Shown: positions 1 to 8,760 of the stretch, in pieces
Numbering within the stretch: the stretch's first letter is position 1
How the letters are laid out: each line of letters begins with the position of its first letter
Origin: Desulfovibrio sp. JY
Lineage (GTDB): Bacteria; Desulfobacterota; Desulfovibrionia; Desulfovibrionales; Desulfovibrionaceae
Assembly: GCA_021730285.1 (NCBI GenBank)
Contig: CP082962.1
Span: forward strand, 2,046,001-2,110,000
Reading direction: 5' to 3'
Length of the DNA: 64,000 bases
Position numbers and translations under genes: made by a program
The notes under the pieces: model-generated
Told to the model about the DNA's origin: nothing
Databases searched by the model: none
The model's input: the letters and a program-made list of their open reading frames with translations, nothing else

Positions 1-1
1 G

Positions 2-1207
2 GCGGCCGACCGCTGGCACGATGCCGGCGGCACGGGCGCGGGGCTGGCCCTGGCCGCGAAAAACCTCGTCTTTCTGGCCGCCACGGGCACGGCCGAGGTC
101 CGCCCGGCAGACGCGGCCGGTCTGGACGCGGCCCGGGCCGCCATGGAGCGCCTCATTGCCGCCGCCCCGACGCTGGCCGGACCGTGCGGCTTCGGCCGGT
201 TCGGCACCGCCGCCCTGGTCGATCTGACCGCCGGGCGGCGCATGCAGCCGACGGACAATTTCCGGCGCACCTTTTTCCCCGAAGCCCCGGCCGTCAACGC
301 GCCGCGCCTGGAAGCGCTTTTCCATGGCCATGGCGAAACCTGTCCGGGCTGTCCGGTCGGTTGTCGCCGGGTGGACGCTCGCGGACGGCTTTTGCCCGAT
401 GTGGACGCGCTGTCCCATTTCACGGCCCTGCTCGGGCTGGCCGATCCGGATCTGGCGGTTTTCGCCCGGCAATACTGCCTGGACCAGGGCCTCGACGCGG
501 CGGGCTGCGCGGTGGTCCTCGCCGCCGAGGCCGAACGGACCGGGGAATCCCCGACGCCCGAGGGCGTGCGCCGGGGGCTCGCTTCGCTTGCGGCCATGGA
601 CGATGCCGGCCGGGCGCTCCTTGCCGCGCCGGCCCTGCGGGTGAAGGGCGTGGAACTGCCGGCCTTCGATCCGCGCGGGGCCTACGGTCTGGCCCTGTCC
701 CTGGCCGTTGGCGCGTCCGGTCCCGATCCCTGGCGGGCCGGCTGTCTGGCCCATGAGTTGTTGCGCAAGCCCGTGGCCACAGAGCGCTTCACCTTCGAGG
801 GCAAGGCCCGGGCCGTTTTTCTGGGTGAGGCCGCCGTGGCCGCCGTCGCCTGTCTAGCCGGCTGTCCCTGGCTTGGGTTGGCCATAGGCCTGGAGGAATG
901 GGCGTTGGCCCTGGCCGCCGTCACGGGCGAACCGGTCGCGGCCGGCGATCTGGCCGATCTGGGCCAAGAGGTCGTGGCTCGGGAGCGCGCCCAAAACGCC
1001 CGGTGCGGTCTGACCGCCGCCGAGGACGACCTGCCGCGGCGTTTTTTCGTCGAACCCGGCTCGGGCGGGGACGGCATCGACGTGCCGCCGCTCGATCGCG
1101 CCGCCTTTCTGGCCGCCCGGGCGAAATATTACCGCTTGTGCGGCCTGTCCGCCGAGGGGCTGCCGGCTTCGGCCCCGAAGGAAAAGGACGCGCCATGGAC
1201 GCGCTGA
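2..1207 (+). CDS. Aldehyde:ferredoxin oxidoreductase family protein, C-terminal part (5' end outside window)
   Basis: The frame is open from the first bases, so the start lies upstream and 401 residues are visible. The cysteine cluster CPGCPVGC (fragment residues 114-121) is the C-x2-C-x3-C motif that binds the [4Fe-4S] cluster in AOR-family enzymes. A later Cys-rich segment followed by an AVTG-like stretch, and the ending KYYRLCGLSAEGLP, match the family C-terminus. The family uses a tungsten or molybdenum bis-pterin cofactor in the cytoplasm and usually oxidises aldehydes with ferredoxin as partner. The substrate cannot be told from this fragment. It overlaps the next gene by 13 bases, so the two are probably co-translated. 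The family call is firm; an aldehyde substrate is an inference. Confidence 0.82.
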   Translation, partial: AADRWHDAGGTGAGLALAAKNLVFLAATGTAEVRPADAAGLDAARAAMERLIAAAPTLAGPCGFGRFGTAALVDLTAGRRMQPTDNFRRTFFPEAPAVNAPRLEALFHGHGETCPGCPVGCRRVDARGRLLPDVDALSHFTALLGLADPDLAVFARQYCLDQGLDAAGCAVVLAAEAERTGESPTPEGVRRGLASLAAMDDAGRALLAAPALRVKGVELPAFDPRGAYGLALSLAVGASGPDPWRAGCLAHELLRKPVATERFTFEGKARAVFLGEAAVAAVACLAGCPWLGLAIGLEEWALALAAVTGEPVAAGDLADLGQEVVARERAQNARCGLTAAEDDLPRRFFVEPGSGGDGIDVPPLDRAAFLAARAKYYRLCGLSAEGLPASAPKEKDAPWTR

Positions 1208-2364
1208 CAAGCCTTTTCGCCGACCGGCTGGCCCGGGCCGGCCTGTGCGCGCCCGGCGCGGCGGTGATTGCCTGCGTCGACGACGCCGTCACCTTTTCCC
1301 GCGACGACGCCCCGCAAAACGCGATGCTGGCCGAAGCCGCGGCCCGCCTTGGCGCGGCCTGCCTCATGCTCGTGCCCCCGGCCGAGCCCTACCGCGCCAT
1401 CCTGGAATTTCTGGCCGCCCGCGAGGCTCCGGCCATCCGCCCCCGCGACTGCGAAACGCGCACCTTCTTCCACGACATCCCGGTCGTCGAACGCCCGGAC
1501 GCGGCGCTGGTCGCCGAGGCCCTGTCCCGGCGCAAGGGGGCCTACCTGCCCGGCCACGGTATCCTGGCTCACGGCGCGCTCTCGCCCGAGCAGGCCTTTA
1601 TCACCGTGTCCTCGGTGGCCTTTGCCGGATTCGTGAAGTTTTTTTCCGATTACCTGGCCGCCCGCCGCGTCGGCGTCCGCGACGGCGAGGCGGATCGCGC
1701 CTTCGAGACCGCCGTGGCCCATCTGCCGCCGCCGCCGGAGCGCGTGCCGCCGCTTCTGCCCGGCCCGTTTGCCGACCGCGAGGCCGCTCTCGCCGCCATG
1801 GCCGAGGCCGGACGCGCCACCGTGGCCCTGGGACTGGTCGATTCGGTCTTCGGCAACATCTCCTATAACCTTGCCGGTACGCTGGCCATCAGCCAGACCG
1901 GCAGCGCCCTGGACGCCCTCGAAGGGGCCATCGACCTGTGCCCGCTCGACGGCTCGTCCTGTGCCGGGCTCACCGCCTCGAGCGAACTCTCGGCCCACGC
2001 CGCCCTGGCCGAAAAAGACGGCCGCAAGGCCATCTTGCACGGTCACCCCAAATTCGCCGTCATCATGTCCATGGACTGCGACGAGCCCCATTGCCGCAAC
2101 CGCGACGCCTGCCACGTCGCCTGCAACAAATCCCGCTTTCTGGACGACATTCCCATCGTGCCGGGCGAGGTCGGCTGCGGCCCCCGGGGCCTCGTCCACA
2201 CCATGCCCCCGGCTCTGGTCGGCCGGCGCGGCGTGGTCGTCCTCGGCCACGGCGTCTTCACCATGGGCCGCGACGACTTCAATGAAGCCCTCGTTGCCCT
2301 TTGCGCCATCGAAACATCCAGCCGCGCCCGCTATTTCGAAACGCTTGCGCGCTACAAAGCCTGA
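1195..2364 (+). CDS. Class II aldolase/adducin-domain protein
   Basis: 389 residues. The C-terminal half carries landmarks of the class II aldolase/adducin fold: GNIS near 220, HGHPKF near 282 and a GHGVF segment near 351. The histidines are the usual metal ligands of this zinc-dependent family. Roughly the first 190 residues lack a motif I recognise, so the protein is longer than simple aldolases of about 220 residues. A cysteine-rich stretch (CDEPHCRNRDACHVAC) lies just after HGHPKF and could bind metal. Translation starts inside the last codons of the AOR gene, which suggests a shared role such as producing or consuming an aldehyde. The reaction itself is unknown. Confidence 0.75.
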   Translation: MDALTSLFADRLARAGLCAPGAAVIACVDDAVTFSRDDAPQNAMLAEAAARLGAACLMLVPPAEPYRAILEFLAAREAPAIRPRDCETRTFFHDIPVVERPDAALVAEALSRRKGAYLPGHGILAHGALSPEQAFITVSSVAFAGFVKFFSDYLAARRVGVRDGEADRAFETAVAHLPPPPERVPPLLPGPFADREAALAAMAEAGRATVALGLVDSVFGNISYNLAGTLAISQTGSALDALEGAIDLCPLDGSSCAGLTASSELSAHAALAEKDGRKAILHGHPKFAVIMSMDCDEPHCRNRDACHVACNKSRFLDDIPIVPGEVGCGPRGLVHTMPPALVGRRGVVVLGHGVFTMGRDDFNEALVALCAIETSSRARYFETLARYKA

Positions 2365-2377
2365 TACGGAGCCACCC

Positions 2378-3094
2378 ATGCACGAGCCGCAGACCCCTTC
2401 CCAACCGACCGTCAGCATCGTCATCCCGGTCTATAACGAGATGGAGACCCTCCCCGTCGTGCTGGCCAAGGTGCTGGCCCGGCCGGAAACCTGGGAAGTG
2501 GTCCTTGTGGACGACGCTTCTTCCGACGGCAGCCGCCAGTACCTGCAAGGGCTCGACGGCTCGGACCGCATCCGCGTGCTGTTCCACGAAAAAAACCAGG
2601 GCAAGGCGGCCGCCCTGCGCACCGGATTCGCCGCCGCCGCCGGCGACGTGGTGCTCATCCAGGACGCGGACCTCGAGTACGACCCCGAAGACTACCCCGT
2701 GCTGCTCGACCCCATCTTTTCCGGCAAGGCCGACGTCGTCTTCGGCTCCCGCTTCCTCGGCGGCCCCCACCGCGTACTGTATTTCTGGCATTCCGTGGCC
2801 AACAGGTTGCTGACGCTCTTCTCCAATATGTTAAACGACATCAACCTCTCGGACATGGAAGTCTGCTACAAGGTCTTTCGCCGGGAAATCCTCCAGCAGA
2901 TCCACATCCAAAGCGATCGCTTCGGCGTCGAGCCGGAACTGACCGCCAAAGTGGCCAAGCTTCGGGCCCGCATCTACGAAGTGCCCGTCTCCTACTACGG
3001 CCGCACCTACGAGGAAGGCAAAAAAATCGGTTGGCGCGACGGCATCGCCGCCGTCTGGTGGATCATCCGCTTCGGGCTGTTGCATCGCGGCTAG
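2378..3094 (+). CDS. Family 2 glycosyltransferase (dolichyl-phosphate mannose synthase-like)
   Basis: 238 residues with the GT-A fold of GT2 enzymes. VSIVIPVYNE lies near the N-terminus, DDASSDGS at 45-52, and DAD at 96-98 is the metal- and nucleotide-sugar-binding motif. The sequence resembles bacterial polyprenyl-phosphate glycosyltransferases. There is no obvious C-terminal membrane helix, so it is probably soluble or peripheral. The start follows the aldolase-like gene by 13 bases. It ends 13 bases before the convergent ogt gene, leaving no room for a separate terminator. Acceptor and sugar are not determinable. Confidence 0.85.
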   Translation: MHEPQTPSQPTVSIVIPVYNEMETLPVVLAKVLARPETWEVVLVDDASSDGSRQYLQGLDGSDRIRVLFHEKNQGKAAALRTGFAAAAGDVVLIQDADLEYDPEDYPVLLDPIFSGKADVVFGSRFLGGPHRVLYFWHSVANRLLTLFSNMLNDINLSDMEVCYKVFRREILQQIHIQSDRFGVEPELTAKVAKLRARIYEVPVSYYGRTYEEGKKIGWRDGIAAVWWIIRFGLLHRG

Positions 3095-3107
3095 GCCGGC
3101 GCGAGGA

Positions 3108-3596
3108 TCACGTCCGTCGGGTCGCCTGTTCAAGCGCCAGTAGGGCCTTTTTCCGATCGAGCCCGCCGGCGTAGCCGGTGAGTGCGCCGCTTGCGCCGAT
3201 GACGCGGTGGCAGGGGATGAGGATCGAAAGGGGGTTGCGCCCCACGGCCGCGCCCACGGCCCGCGCGCCGCTTGGCCGGCCGAGCCGCCGGGCCAGCTCC
3301 CCGTAGGTGGTCGTCTCGCCGTAGGGGATGGCGCGAAGCGCCTGCCAGACGGCCTTCTGAAACGGCGTGCCCCTGGGATCGAGCGGAATATCGAAGTGCC
3401 TGCTCCGGCCGGCCAGATAGGCGGTAAGCTGCGCCGCCGCCCGAAGGCACACGTCCCCCGGCGGCTCGGCTCCCGGCGTCGGCATTGCGGCCGGAAAGTG
3501 TTTTTGCCCCAAAAACCAGGTGCCGAGCAGCCTGCCGTCCTCGGCCACGAGCAGCATGGGCCCCAGTGTGGTGTCATGGTGGACAGCGGTTCGCAC
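3108..3596 (-). CDS. ogt: Methylated-DNA--protein-cysteine methyltransferase
   Basis: 162 residues. It repairs O6-alkylguanine by transferring the alkyl group to its own cysteine. The active-site motif PCHRV has Cys129, followed by the usual GYAGGLDRKK segment; FQKAVWQALRAIPYGE precedes it, as in the family. I place the start at a GTG because AAGGAGG lies six bases upstream; that site overlaps the stop of the preceding ada-alkA gene, so the two are translationally coupled. Upstream methionines in the same frame lie inside ada-alkA. The pair forms a compact alkylation-repair operon. Confidence 0.92.
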   Translation of the reverse strand: MRTAVHHDTTLGPMLLVAEDGRLLGTWFLGQKHFPAAMPTPGAEPPGDVCLRAAAQLTAYLAGRSRHFDIPLDPRGTPFQKAVWQALRAIPYGETTTYGELARRLGRPSGARAVGAAVGRNPLSILIPCHRVIGASGALTGYAGGLDRKKALLALEQATRRT

Positions 3597-3607
3597 GGCC
3601 AGCCTCC

Positions 3608-5041
3608 TTATAATGTTCGCCACAGGTGCATGACGGCATAGGCCCGCCACGGCCGCCAGGCCTCGGCCCGTTGCAGCACGCGTTTGGCATCGGCTTCGCC
3701 GAGCGCCTTTTTCACGCCATGGTCCGTGTGGGGAAAGGCGTCCGGCCAGCCAAGCGCCCGCATGGCGATGTACTGGGCCGTCCATTCCCCGACGCCGGGC
3801 AACGCCCGTAGCGCATCGAGGGTTGCGCCCGGGTCGGCCGCCGGCGACAGGACGACGTCCCCGTCGCGTACGGCCCGGGCCAGCGCGAGAATCGCCCGGG
3901 CCCGGCCGGCGATCACGCCGAGCGAGGCGATGGCGTCCACGGACAGCGCCGCCACGCGCCCCGGGTCCGGAAACACGGTGGTCAACGCCTGGAAAGGCGT
4001 CTCCAACGGTTCGCCAAAAGCCGCCGCGAAACGACGGGCCAGGGTGCGGGCGGCGGCCACCGTCACCTGCTGGCCGAGAATGGCCCGCACCGCCACTTCG
4101 AAGCCATCCATGGCTCCGGGCAGGCGCACGCCCTCATGCCCGGCGGCAAGTCCCGCGAGCCCGTCGGCAATGGCCCAAGGATCGCAATCCAGGTCGAAAA
4201 GATGGGAAACGCGGGCCAGGACCGGCGGCAAGACCGGCATGAGCCCGGCCGACACCGTGACCCGCAAGGCGTTTTTCCCCGTAGCGTCGCTTACGGCGAT
4301 CCATCCCGCATGGGCCGCGCCGTGGCGCGAGAGCTGCACCGTGCGGCGGTAGATGCCGCCTTCCACCTCTTCGACGCCGTCAACGGCCCGCGCGCCCAAA
4401 AAGGCGAGCAGGCTGGCCAGATCGTAGGGCGGGCGATAGCCGAGCCGCAGGCTCGGCGCATCCGTGGCCGGGGACTCGCCGGCGGCGTGGGCGCGCAGGC
4501 GTGTGGGCGACAGGCGGTAGCGGCTCGAAAAAAGCGCATTGAAGCGGCGCAGGCTGGAAAATCCGCTGGCAAAAGCCACGTCCGTCACCGGCAGAGAGGT
4601 CTCCGTCAGCAGCTTTTTGGCTAAAAGCAGACGTTGCGTCTGGGCGAAGGCCACGGGCGAAACCCCGAAGCGGCTTTTGAAGACGCGGCGCAAATGCCGG
4701 GCCGTCACGCCAAGCCTGGCGCACAGCCCTTCGATGCCGCCATCCTCCAGGCAGCCCTCGCCCATAAGTCGCACCGCCGCCTCGGCCAGCCGGGGGCCGG
4801 ACCGGACCGTGGATAGCCCCGGCGCGCTCTCCGGCCGGCAGAGCAGGCACGGCCGAAAACCCGCCGCCTCGGCCGCCGCCGCGCTGGGGAAAAAACGGCA
4901 ATGCTCCGCTTTGGGCAATCTGGCCGTGCAAACAGGCCGGCAATAGATCCCCGTCGACGTCACGCCCACGAAGAAGCGGCCGTCGAAGCGGGCATCCCTG
5001 GCCTGGTAGGCCCGGTAACAACTGGCGGCATCAAGCGACAT
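3608..5041 (-). CDS. Ada-type regulator fused to AlkA DNA-3-methyladenine glycosylase
   Basis: 477 residues in three parts. Residues 1-75 are the Ada zinc/methyl-acceptor domain with Cys34, Cys38, Cys65 and Cys68 (GIYCRPVC and FRPCLLC). Residues about 85-185 form an AraC-type double helix-turn-helix. Residues about 190-477 form an AlkA glycosylase with the helix-hairpin-helix LPGVGEWTA (414-422) and the catalytic aspartate Asp440 in PHTDHG. One protein can therefore sense methyl phosphotriesters, regulate transcription and excise alkylated bases. The O6-guanine transferase that E. coli Ada carries is a separate gene downstream. This fusion layout is known in other bacteria. Confidence 0.92.
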   Translation of the reverse strand: MSLDAASCYRAYQARDARFDGRFFVGVTSTGIYCRPVCTARLPKAEHCRFFPSAAAAEAAGFRPCLLCRPESAPGLSTVRSGPRLAEAAVRLMGEGCLEDGGIEGLCARLGVTARHLRRVFKSRFGVSPVAFAQTQRLLLAKKLLTETSLPVTDVAFASGFSSLRRFNALFSSRYRLSPTRLRAHAAGESPATDAPSLRLGYRPPYDLASLLAFLGARAVDGVEEVEGGIYRRTVQLSRHGAAHAGWIAVSDATGKNALRVTVSAGLMPVLPPVLARVSHLFDLDCDPWAIADGLAGLAAGHEGVRLPGAMDGFEVAVRAILGQQVTVAAARTLARRFAAAFGEPLETPFQALTTVFPDPGRVAALSVDAIASLGVIAGRARAILALARAVRDGDVVLSPAADPGATLDALRALPGVGEWTAQYIAMRALGWPDAFPHTDHGVKKALGEADAKRVLQRAEAWRPWRAYAVMHLWRTL

Positions 5042-5136
5042 GCACCCAGGCTACCGCTTGCCCACGGACGTGGCTAGCCGTTTTCGGACATGGCTGTGGC
5101 TTGGCGGAATGGGAGCCGGGCAACGTGGGGCTGGCC

Positions 5137-5173
5137 GGGGCTCTGCCCCGGACTCCGCCAGGGCGCTGCCCTG
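5137..5173. repeat. Two adjacent GC hairpins with tri-nucleotide loops
   Basis: Two perfect hairpins lie side by side: GGGGC-TCT-GCCCC (5137-5149) and CAGGGC-GCT-GCCCTG (5159-5173). Read on the minus strand the second gives GTCCAGGGC AGC GCCCTGGC. That carries the same TCCAGG...CCTGGC frame as the hairpins at 31814-31853 and 21528-21595, so it belongs to the same dispersed family. It lies between the ada-alkA start and the cruciform at 5280. Confidence 0.6.
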
Positions 5174-5279
5174 GACCCGCCGGGAGGCCACGGGCCCCCC
5201 GGCCCCCCCGTCCGGTGTGCTTTGGCTTGACGGGGGTGGGGTTGGCGGGCGGGAAGGCGGAGTGTGGAGAAGATGGCGA

Positions 5280-5370
5280 CGGCATTTGCCGGGACGGTGC
5301 ATGTCGCTTCGCGACAAGCTCGTCTCCGGCAAATGCCGCCGCCACCACGCCGTCGCCCCTTCGGGGCGAC
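5280..5370. repeat. Composite cruciform element (copy A)
   Basis: A 12-bp perfect inverted repeat (5281-5292 with 5326-5337, GGCATTTGCCGG) encloses a small GACG/CGTC pairing and an apical hairpin GTCGC-TTC-GCGAC (5303-5315). Fifteen bases further on is a second perfect hairpin, GTCGCCCC-TTC-GGGGCGAC (5352-5370). The element at 31625-31716 has the same layout in the opposite orientation with different arm sequence. The arrangement recalls a BIME/REP-like unit. Function unknown. Confidence 0.7.
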
Positions 5371-5433
5371 AAAAATAAGGAATTTTTCTTTTGGAAGTCT
5401 TGAAAGAGGCGGTGTTTCGTTGCCCACTCCTAT

Positions 5434-5504
5434 GAAAGTTTTTGGGGAGGGTGGGGGTCCGGGGGAGGGAACCCTTTTTTGAAAAAAAGGGTTCCCTCCC
5501 CCGG
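5434..5504 (-). terminator. Dispersed stop-codon-associated hairpin R1, after htpG
   Basis: A long near-perfect hairpin (5459-5503; stem CCGGGGGAGGGAACCC, A/T-rich apex) is followed on the htpG-sense strand by a C-rich stretch and a CCAAAAACTTTC-type tail. It begins about 22 bases past the htpG stop. The same polarity of stop codon, hairpin, then tail recurs at many genes in the window. A terminator role is inferred from position and structure. There is no classical run of T directly after the stem. Confidence 0.65.
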
Positions 5505-5526
5505 GTGCCTTCCCTTCTTCTCCCCT

Positions 5527-7422
5527 CTACCCCTTCACATGCAACGCGCTGGCGTCGGCGAGGAGGTCGTTGATGCGGGCGACCATCTGGTGCGGGTCGG
5601 ACAGGTAGCCGTCGAGGAGCAGGGCGGAGTCGTAGAGTTGTTCCACGGCCTTGCCGAGAAACGGGTCGGCGTCGTCGTTGCGGTAGATGGCGAGCAGGTT
5701 GCGGATGAGCGCGTGGTCGCGGTTAAGTTCCAGGGCTTTTTTCGGGACCGAGGAGTCCTTGGTGACCATGCGCATGATTTTCTGCATGCTCGAGGTCATG
5801 TGGTCGTCGGGGGAGACCAGGCAGGACGGGCTTTGGGTGAGCCGGGTGGACAGGCGCACTTCGGTGACGCGGTCGCCGAGGAGTTCCTTGATCTTTTTGA
5901 GGAAGTCGTCGAGGGAGCCTTCCTCGTCCTTGGACAGTTCCGGCGTTTCCTTTTTGGGGGCTTCGCCGGCGAAGGCGTCCAGTTCGCCGGCTTCGACCAG
6001 CTCGGCGGATTTGATGGTCAGGTCCTTATAGGTGCGGATGGAGTCCATGATGAACTCGTCCACGGGCTCGTAGAGGTAGAGGACTTCGAGGCCCTTGGCC
6101 CGGAAGATTTCCAGGTGCGGGTTTAAGTCCAGGGCATCGCGGGACGGGCCGGACAGGTAGTAGATGGACTTCTGGCCTTCCTTGGCGCGTTCGACGTAGG
6201 CGGCGAGGGAGGTGTCGTTGTCGTCGCGTGCGATGGCCGAGGAGTCGAAGCGCATGAGTTCGGCGAAGGTTTCGCGGTGGGCGAAGTCGCCGTAGCCGAG
6301 CTTGAGGGCCTGGCCGTGTTCCTTGAAGAAGGTGGCGTACTTGTCCGGGTCTTCCTTGGCTAGGCTTTTGAGCTTGTCGAGGACCTGCTTGACGATGACG
6401 GTCTGGATTTTGCGCAGCACCAGGTTTTCCTGGAGCGTTTCGCGCGAGAGGTTGAGCGGCAGGTCTTCGGTGTCGACCACGCCGCGCACGAAGCCCAGGT
6501 ATTCGGGGATGAGCTCCTTGACCTCCTTGGAGATGAGCACCCGGCGCACGTAGAGGTCGAGGCCGTTGTGCAGGGCGTCGCGGAAGGCCATGGGGCCGAG
6601 TCCCTTGGCCGGGACGAAGAGCAGGGCGGTGAACTGCACCGGCGCGTCGACGCTGATATGGATGGTGGCCAGGGGCTCTTCTTCGTCGTAGGTCAGGAAC
6701 TTGTAGAATTCCTTGTATTGTTCCGGGGTGACGCTGAATTTGGACTCGCGCCACAGGGCGGGCAGGGTGTTGGTCTTTTCGCCGTCGACCAGGACGGGGA
6801 AGGAGATGAAATTGGAGTGCTTGCGCAGGACGTCCTTGACGCGCTGCGGGTCGGCGTACTCCTTGTTTTCCTCGTTCAGTTCGATCTCGATGGTGGTGCC
6901 GCGCGGGACGTCGCCTTCCACGGCCTCGACGGAGAAGCTGCCCGAACCGTCGGAGATCCAGCGGGCCGGGGCGGCATCGGGGGTGAAGGAGCGGGAGGTG
7001 ACGGTGACCTTGTCGGCGACCATGAAGACCGAATAGAAGCCCACGCCGAACCGGCCGATGAGGTTGGACGCGGCATCCTTGTTTTCGGCCACGGACTTCA
7101 TGAAGGCCTCGGTGCCGGATTTGGCGATGGTGCCGAGGTTTTCGACCAGCTCGTTCTGGGTCATGCCGCAGCCGGTGTCGGCGATGGTGAGCTTGCCGCC
7201 TTCCTTGTCCGTGGTGATGCGGATTTCGAGCGGCGCCTCGGCGTCGGCAATGGCGGTTCCCTTGCTTATTTCGAAGCGCAGCTTGTCCAGGGCGTCGGAA
7301 GCGTTGGAGACGAGCTCGCGCAGGAATATTTCCCGATTGGTGTAGATGGAGTGGGTGATGATATCGAGGAGCTTACGGATTTCGGCTTTGAATTCGTGGG
7401 TTTCCCCTGCTGCGGCGGTCAT
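5527..7422 (-). CDS. htpG: Chaperone HtpG (Hsp90 family)
   Basis: 631 residues, the usual bacterial length. The GHKL ATPase domain is at the N-terminus ([19 protein letters not shown], then IADTGCGM and the [12 protein letters not shown]-lid segment). The middle domain ([16 protein letters not shown]) and the C-terminal dimerisation domain follow. It is a cytoplasmic ATP-dependent foldase/holdase. The start has AAGGAGTGACCC before ATG. It stands divergent from the two hsp20 genes, separated by 255 bases, giving a compact heat-shock locus. A hairpin follows the stop. Confidence 0.97.
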
Positions 7423-7613
7423 GGGTCACTCCTTGTTGCGTGGTTTGGCCGGCCGGCGTGCGGCCGCAAAAAAGGCTCGCACCCCTCGGGCGGGTCGGGC
7501 CTGTGGGGGGATGCCCCGTCGGAAATATAAAAAGGGAGATAAGCAGGGGAGGGGACGTGTCAAGGGCGTGGCGTGTGGCGGGGCATGTGTGGCGGGAAAG
7601 TGGGCGCGCCCCA

Positions 7614-7641
7614 TTGACAGGCCGGGGGTGTTGTTTATTTT
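7614..7641 (+). promoter_or_regulatory. Candidate sigma-70-type promoter for the hsp20 pair
   Basis: TTGACA (7614-7619) and TATTTT (7636-7641) are separated by 16 bases, 37 bases before the first hsp20 start. The -35 is perfect and the -10 matches four of six positions. I see no clear sigma-32 or CIRCE element here. Confidence 0.45.
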
Positions 7642-7677
7642 CGGCTGTGAAGCGCAACCTTTGTCGGAGGTGCAGAT

Positions 7678-8091
7678 ATGGTTATTGATCTTGGTCCGTT
7701 TTACGGCGCCAACACGCCATTCGACCGGCTGTTCGAGTCCTTGTGGCCGGCCATGTCCATCAGCCAGCGCAGCGTGGCCTATCCGCCGATCAACATCGGC
7801 GAGGACGACGACAATATTTACGTGCGCTGCGAGATTCCGGGCATGGACATTGCCGATCTCGACCTGACGCTGACCGATTCGAGCCTGGTCATCAAGGGCG
7901 AGCGCAAGGCGGTCAGGGGCAAGTATTACCGCCAGGAGCGGCCCACGGGTTTTTTCCAGCGGGTGGTCAACGTGCAGGCCGCGGTGGCCCGGGAAAAGGT
8001 GACGGCTTCCATGCACGACGGGGTGTTGGAGGTCGTTTTGCCCAAATCGGACGAAAGCAGGCCGAAAAAGATCAGCATCGAGGCCGTGTAA
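7678..8091 (+). CDS. Small heat-shock protein, Hsp20/alpha-crystallin family (first of pair)
   Basis: 137 residues. The alpha-crystallin domain covers about residues 40-137, with VRCEIPGMDIADLDLTL near its start and the conserved GVLEVVLPK near its end. These are ATP-independent holdases that form oligomers in the cytoplasm. The N-terminal 40 residues are the variable arm. Start chosen at ATG after CGGAGG. The C-terminal I-x-I/V-like tail (ISIEAV) is compatible with oligomer packing. Confidence 0.95.
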   Translation: MVIDLGPFYGANTPFDRLFESLWPAMSISQRSVAYPPINIGEDDDNIYVRCEIPGMDIADLDLTLTDSSLVIKGERKAVRGKYYRQERPTGFFQRVVNVQAAVAREKVTASMHDGVLEVVLPKSDESRPKKISIEAV

Positions 8092-8124
8092 GCGCGCCGG
8101 CGCGATTGCCGCAGGAGGACGATC

Positions 8125-8493
8125 ATGACGGAAGGCGGTTTGAAAAACGAGGAGCGCCGGCTGCCCCGGGTGAAGCCGGCCACGGATATCATCGAGAAGG
8201 AAGACGGGTTTTATATTTACGTCGACATGCCGGGCGTGGCCAAGAGCGATCTGGTCATCGACCTCAATGAGGACGAGCTCAAGGTCTCGGGCAAGGCGGA
8301 GTATGTGTTGCCCGAGGGCCAGAAGCTCGGCCATGTGGAGTTCGGCGGGGGCGAGTATTTCCGCAGTTTCACGGTGTCGCACATCGTGGACAAGGAACGG
8401 ATCAAGGCCACGCTTCGGGACGGGGTGCTGGAACTGCATTTGCCGCGTCAGGAAAAGGCCCAGCCCCGTAAAATCCAGATTCAGGCAGGCTAG
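8125..8493 (+). CDS. Small heat-shock protein, Hsp20/alpha-crystallin family (second of pair)
   Basis: 122 residues, 33 bases after the first hsp20 and with its own AGGAGG. It keeps the fold (YVDMPGVAKSDLVIDL; GVLELHLPR) and ends KIQIQAG, an I-x-I motif. The N-terminal arm is shorter than that of its neighbour. Tandem divergent hsp20 genes commonly form mixed oligomers; that is inferred here. A strong intrinsic terminator follows. Confidence 0.94.
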   Translation: MTEGGLKNEERRLPRVKPATDIIEKEDGFYIYVDMPGVAKSDLVIDLNEDELKVSGKAEYVLPEGQKLGHVEFGGGEYFRSFTVSHIVDKERIKATLRDGVLELHLPRQEKAQPRKIQIQAG

Positions 8494-8510
8494 ATGCCGC
8501 ATTGGTATGG

Positions 8511-8546
8511 CCGGGATGCGCAAAACGCATCCCGGTTTTGTTTTTT
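8511..8546 (+). terminator. Intrinsic terminator of the hsp20 operon
   Basis: A perfect stem, CCGGGATGCG-CAAAA-CGCATCCCGG, is followed by TTTTGTTTTTT. It is a textbook Rho-independent terminator 18 bases past the second hsp20 stop. Confidence 0.93.
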
Positions 8547-8556
8547 GTGGGGAAGA

Positions 8557-8760
8557 GAGGATATTTGTTCGAAGTTTCAAAATGAAAAATCAATATTTCA
8601 AAAATGTAATGTTAAGGTAGCCTTCGCTACTGCTTGAGGTTTGTGCTGTGCAGAAAAGGTGTTAGTGACATTTTCGTTCCTTCGTGTTGACAAGAAGGGG
8701 AAAGAGCCGCACTGTCCGTCGCCATTGCGGCATTTCGCAGGAATATCTCAAGGAGATGGT
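8557..8760 (+). promoter_or_regulatory. AT-rich leader of the mucR-family gene
   Basis: The segment 8560-8615 is far more AT-rich than its surroundings and holds near-repeats TTTCAAAATGAAAA and TTTCAAAAATGTAA. A small hairpin GTAGC-CTTC-GCTAC follows at 8617-8630. MucR/Ros proteins bind AT-rich upstream DNA and often repress their own gene, so this is a candidate autoregulatory region. No unambiguous -35/-10 pair was found. Confidence 0.4.
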
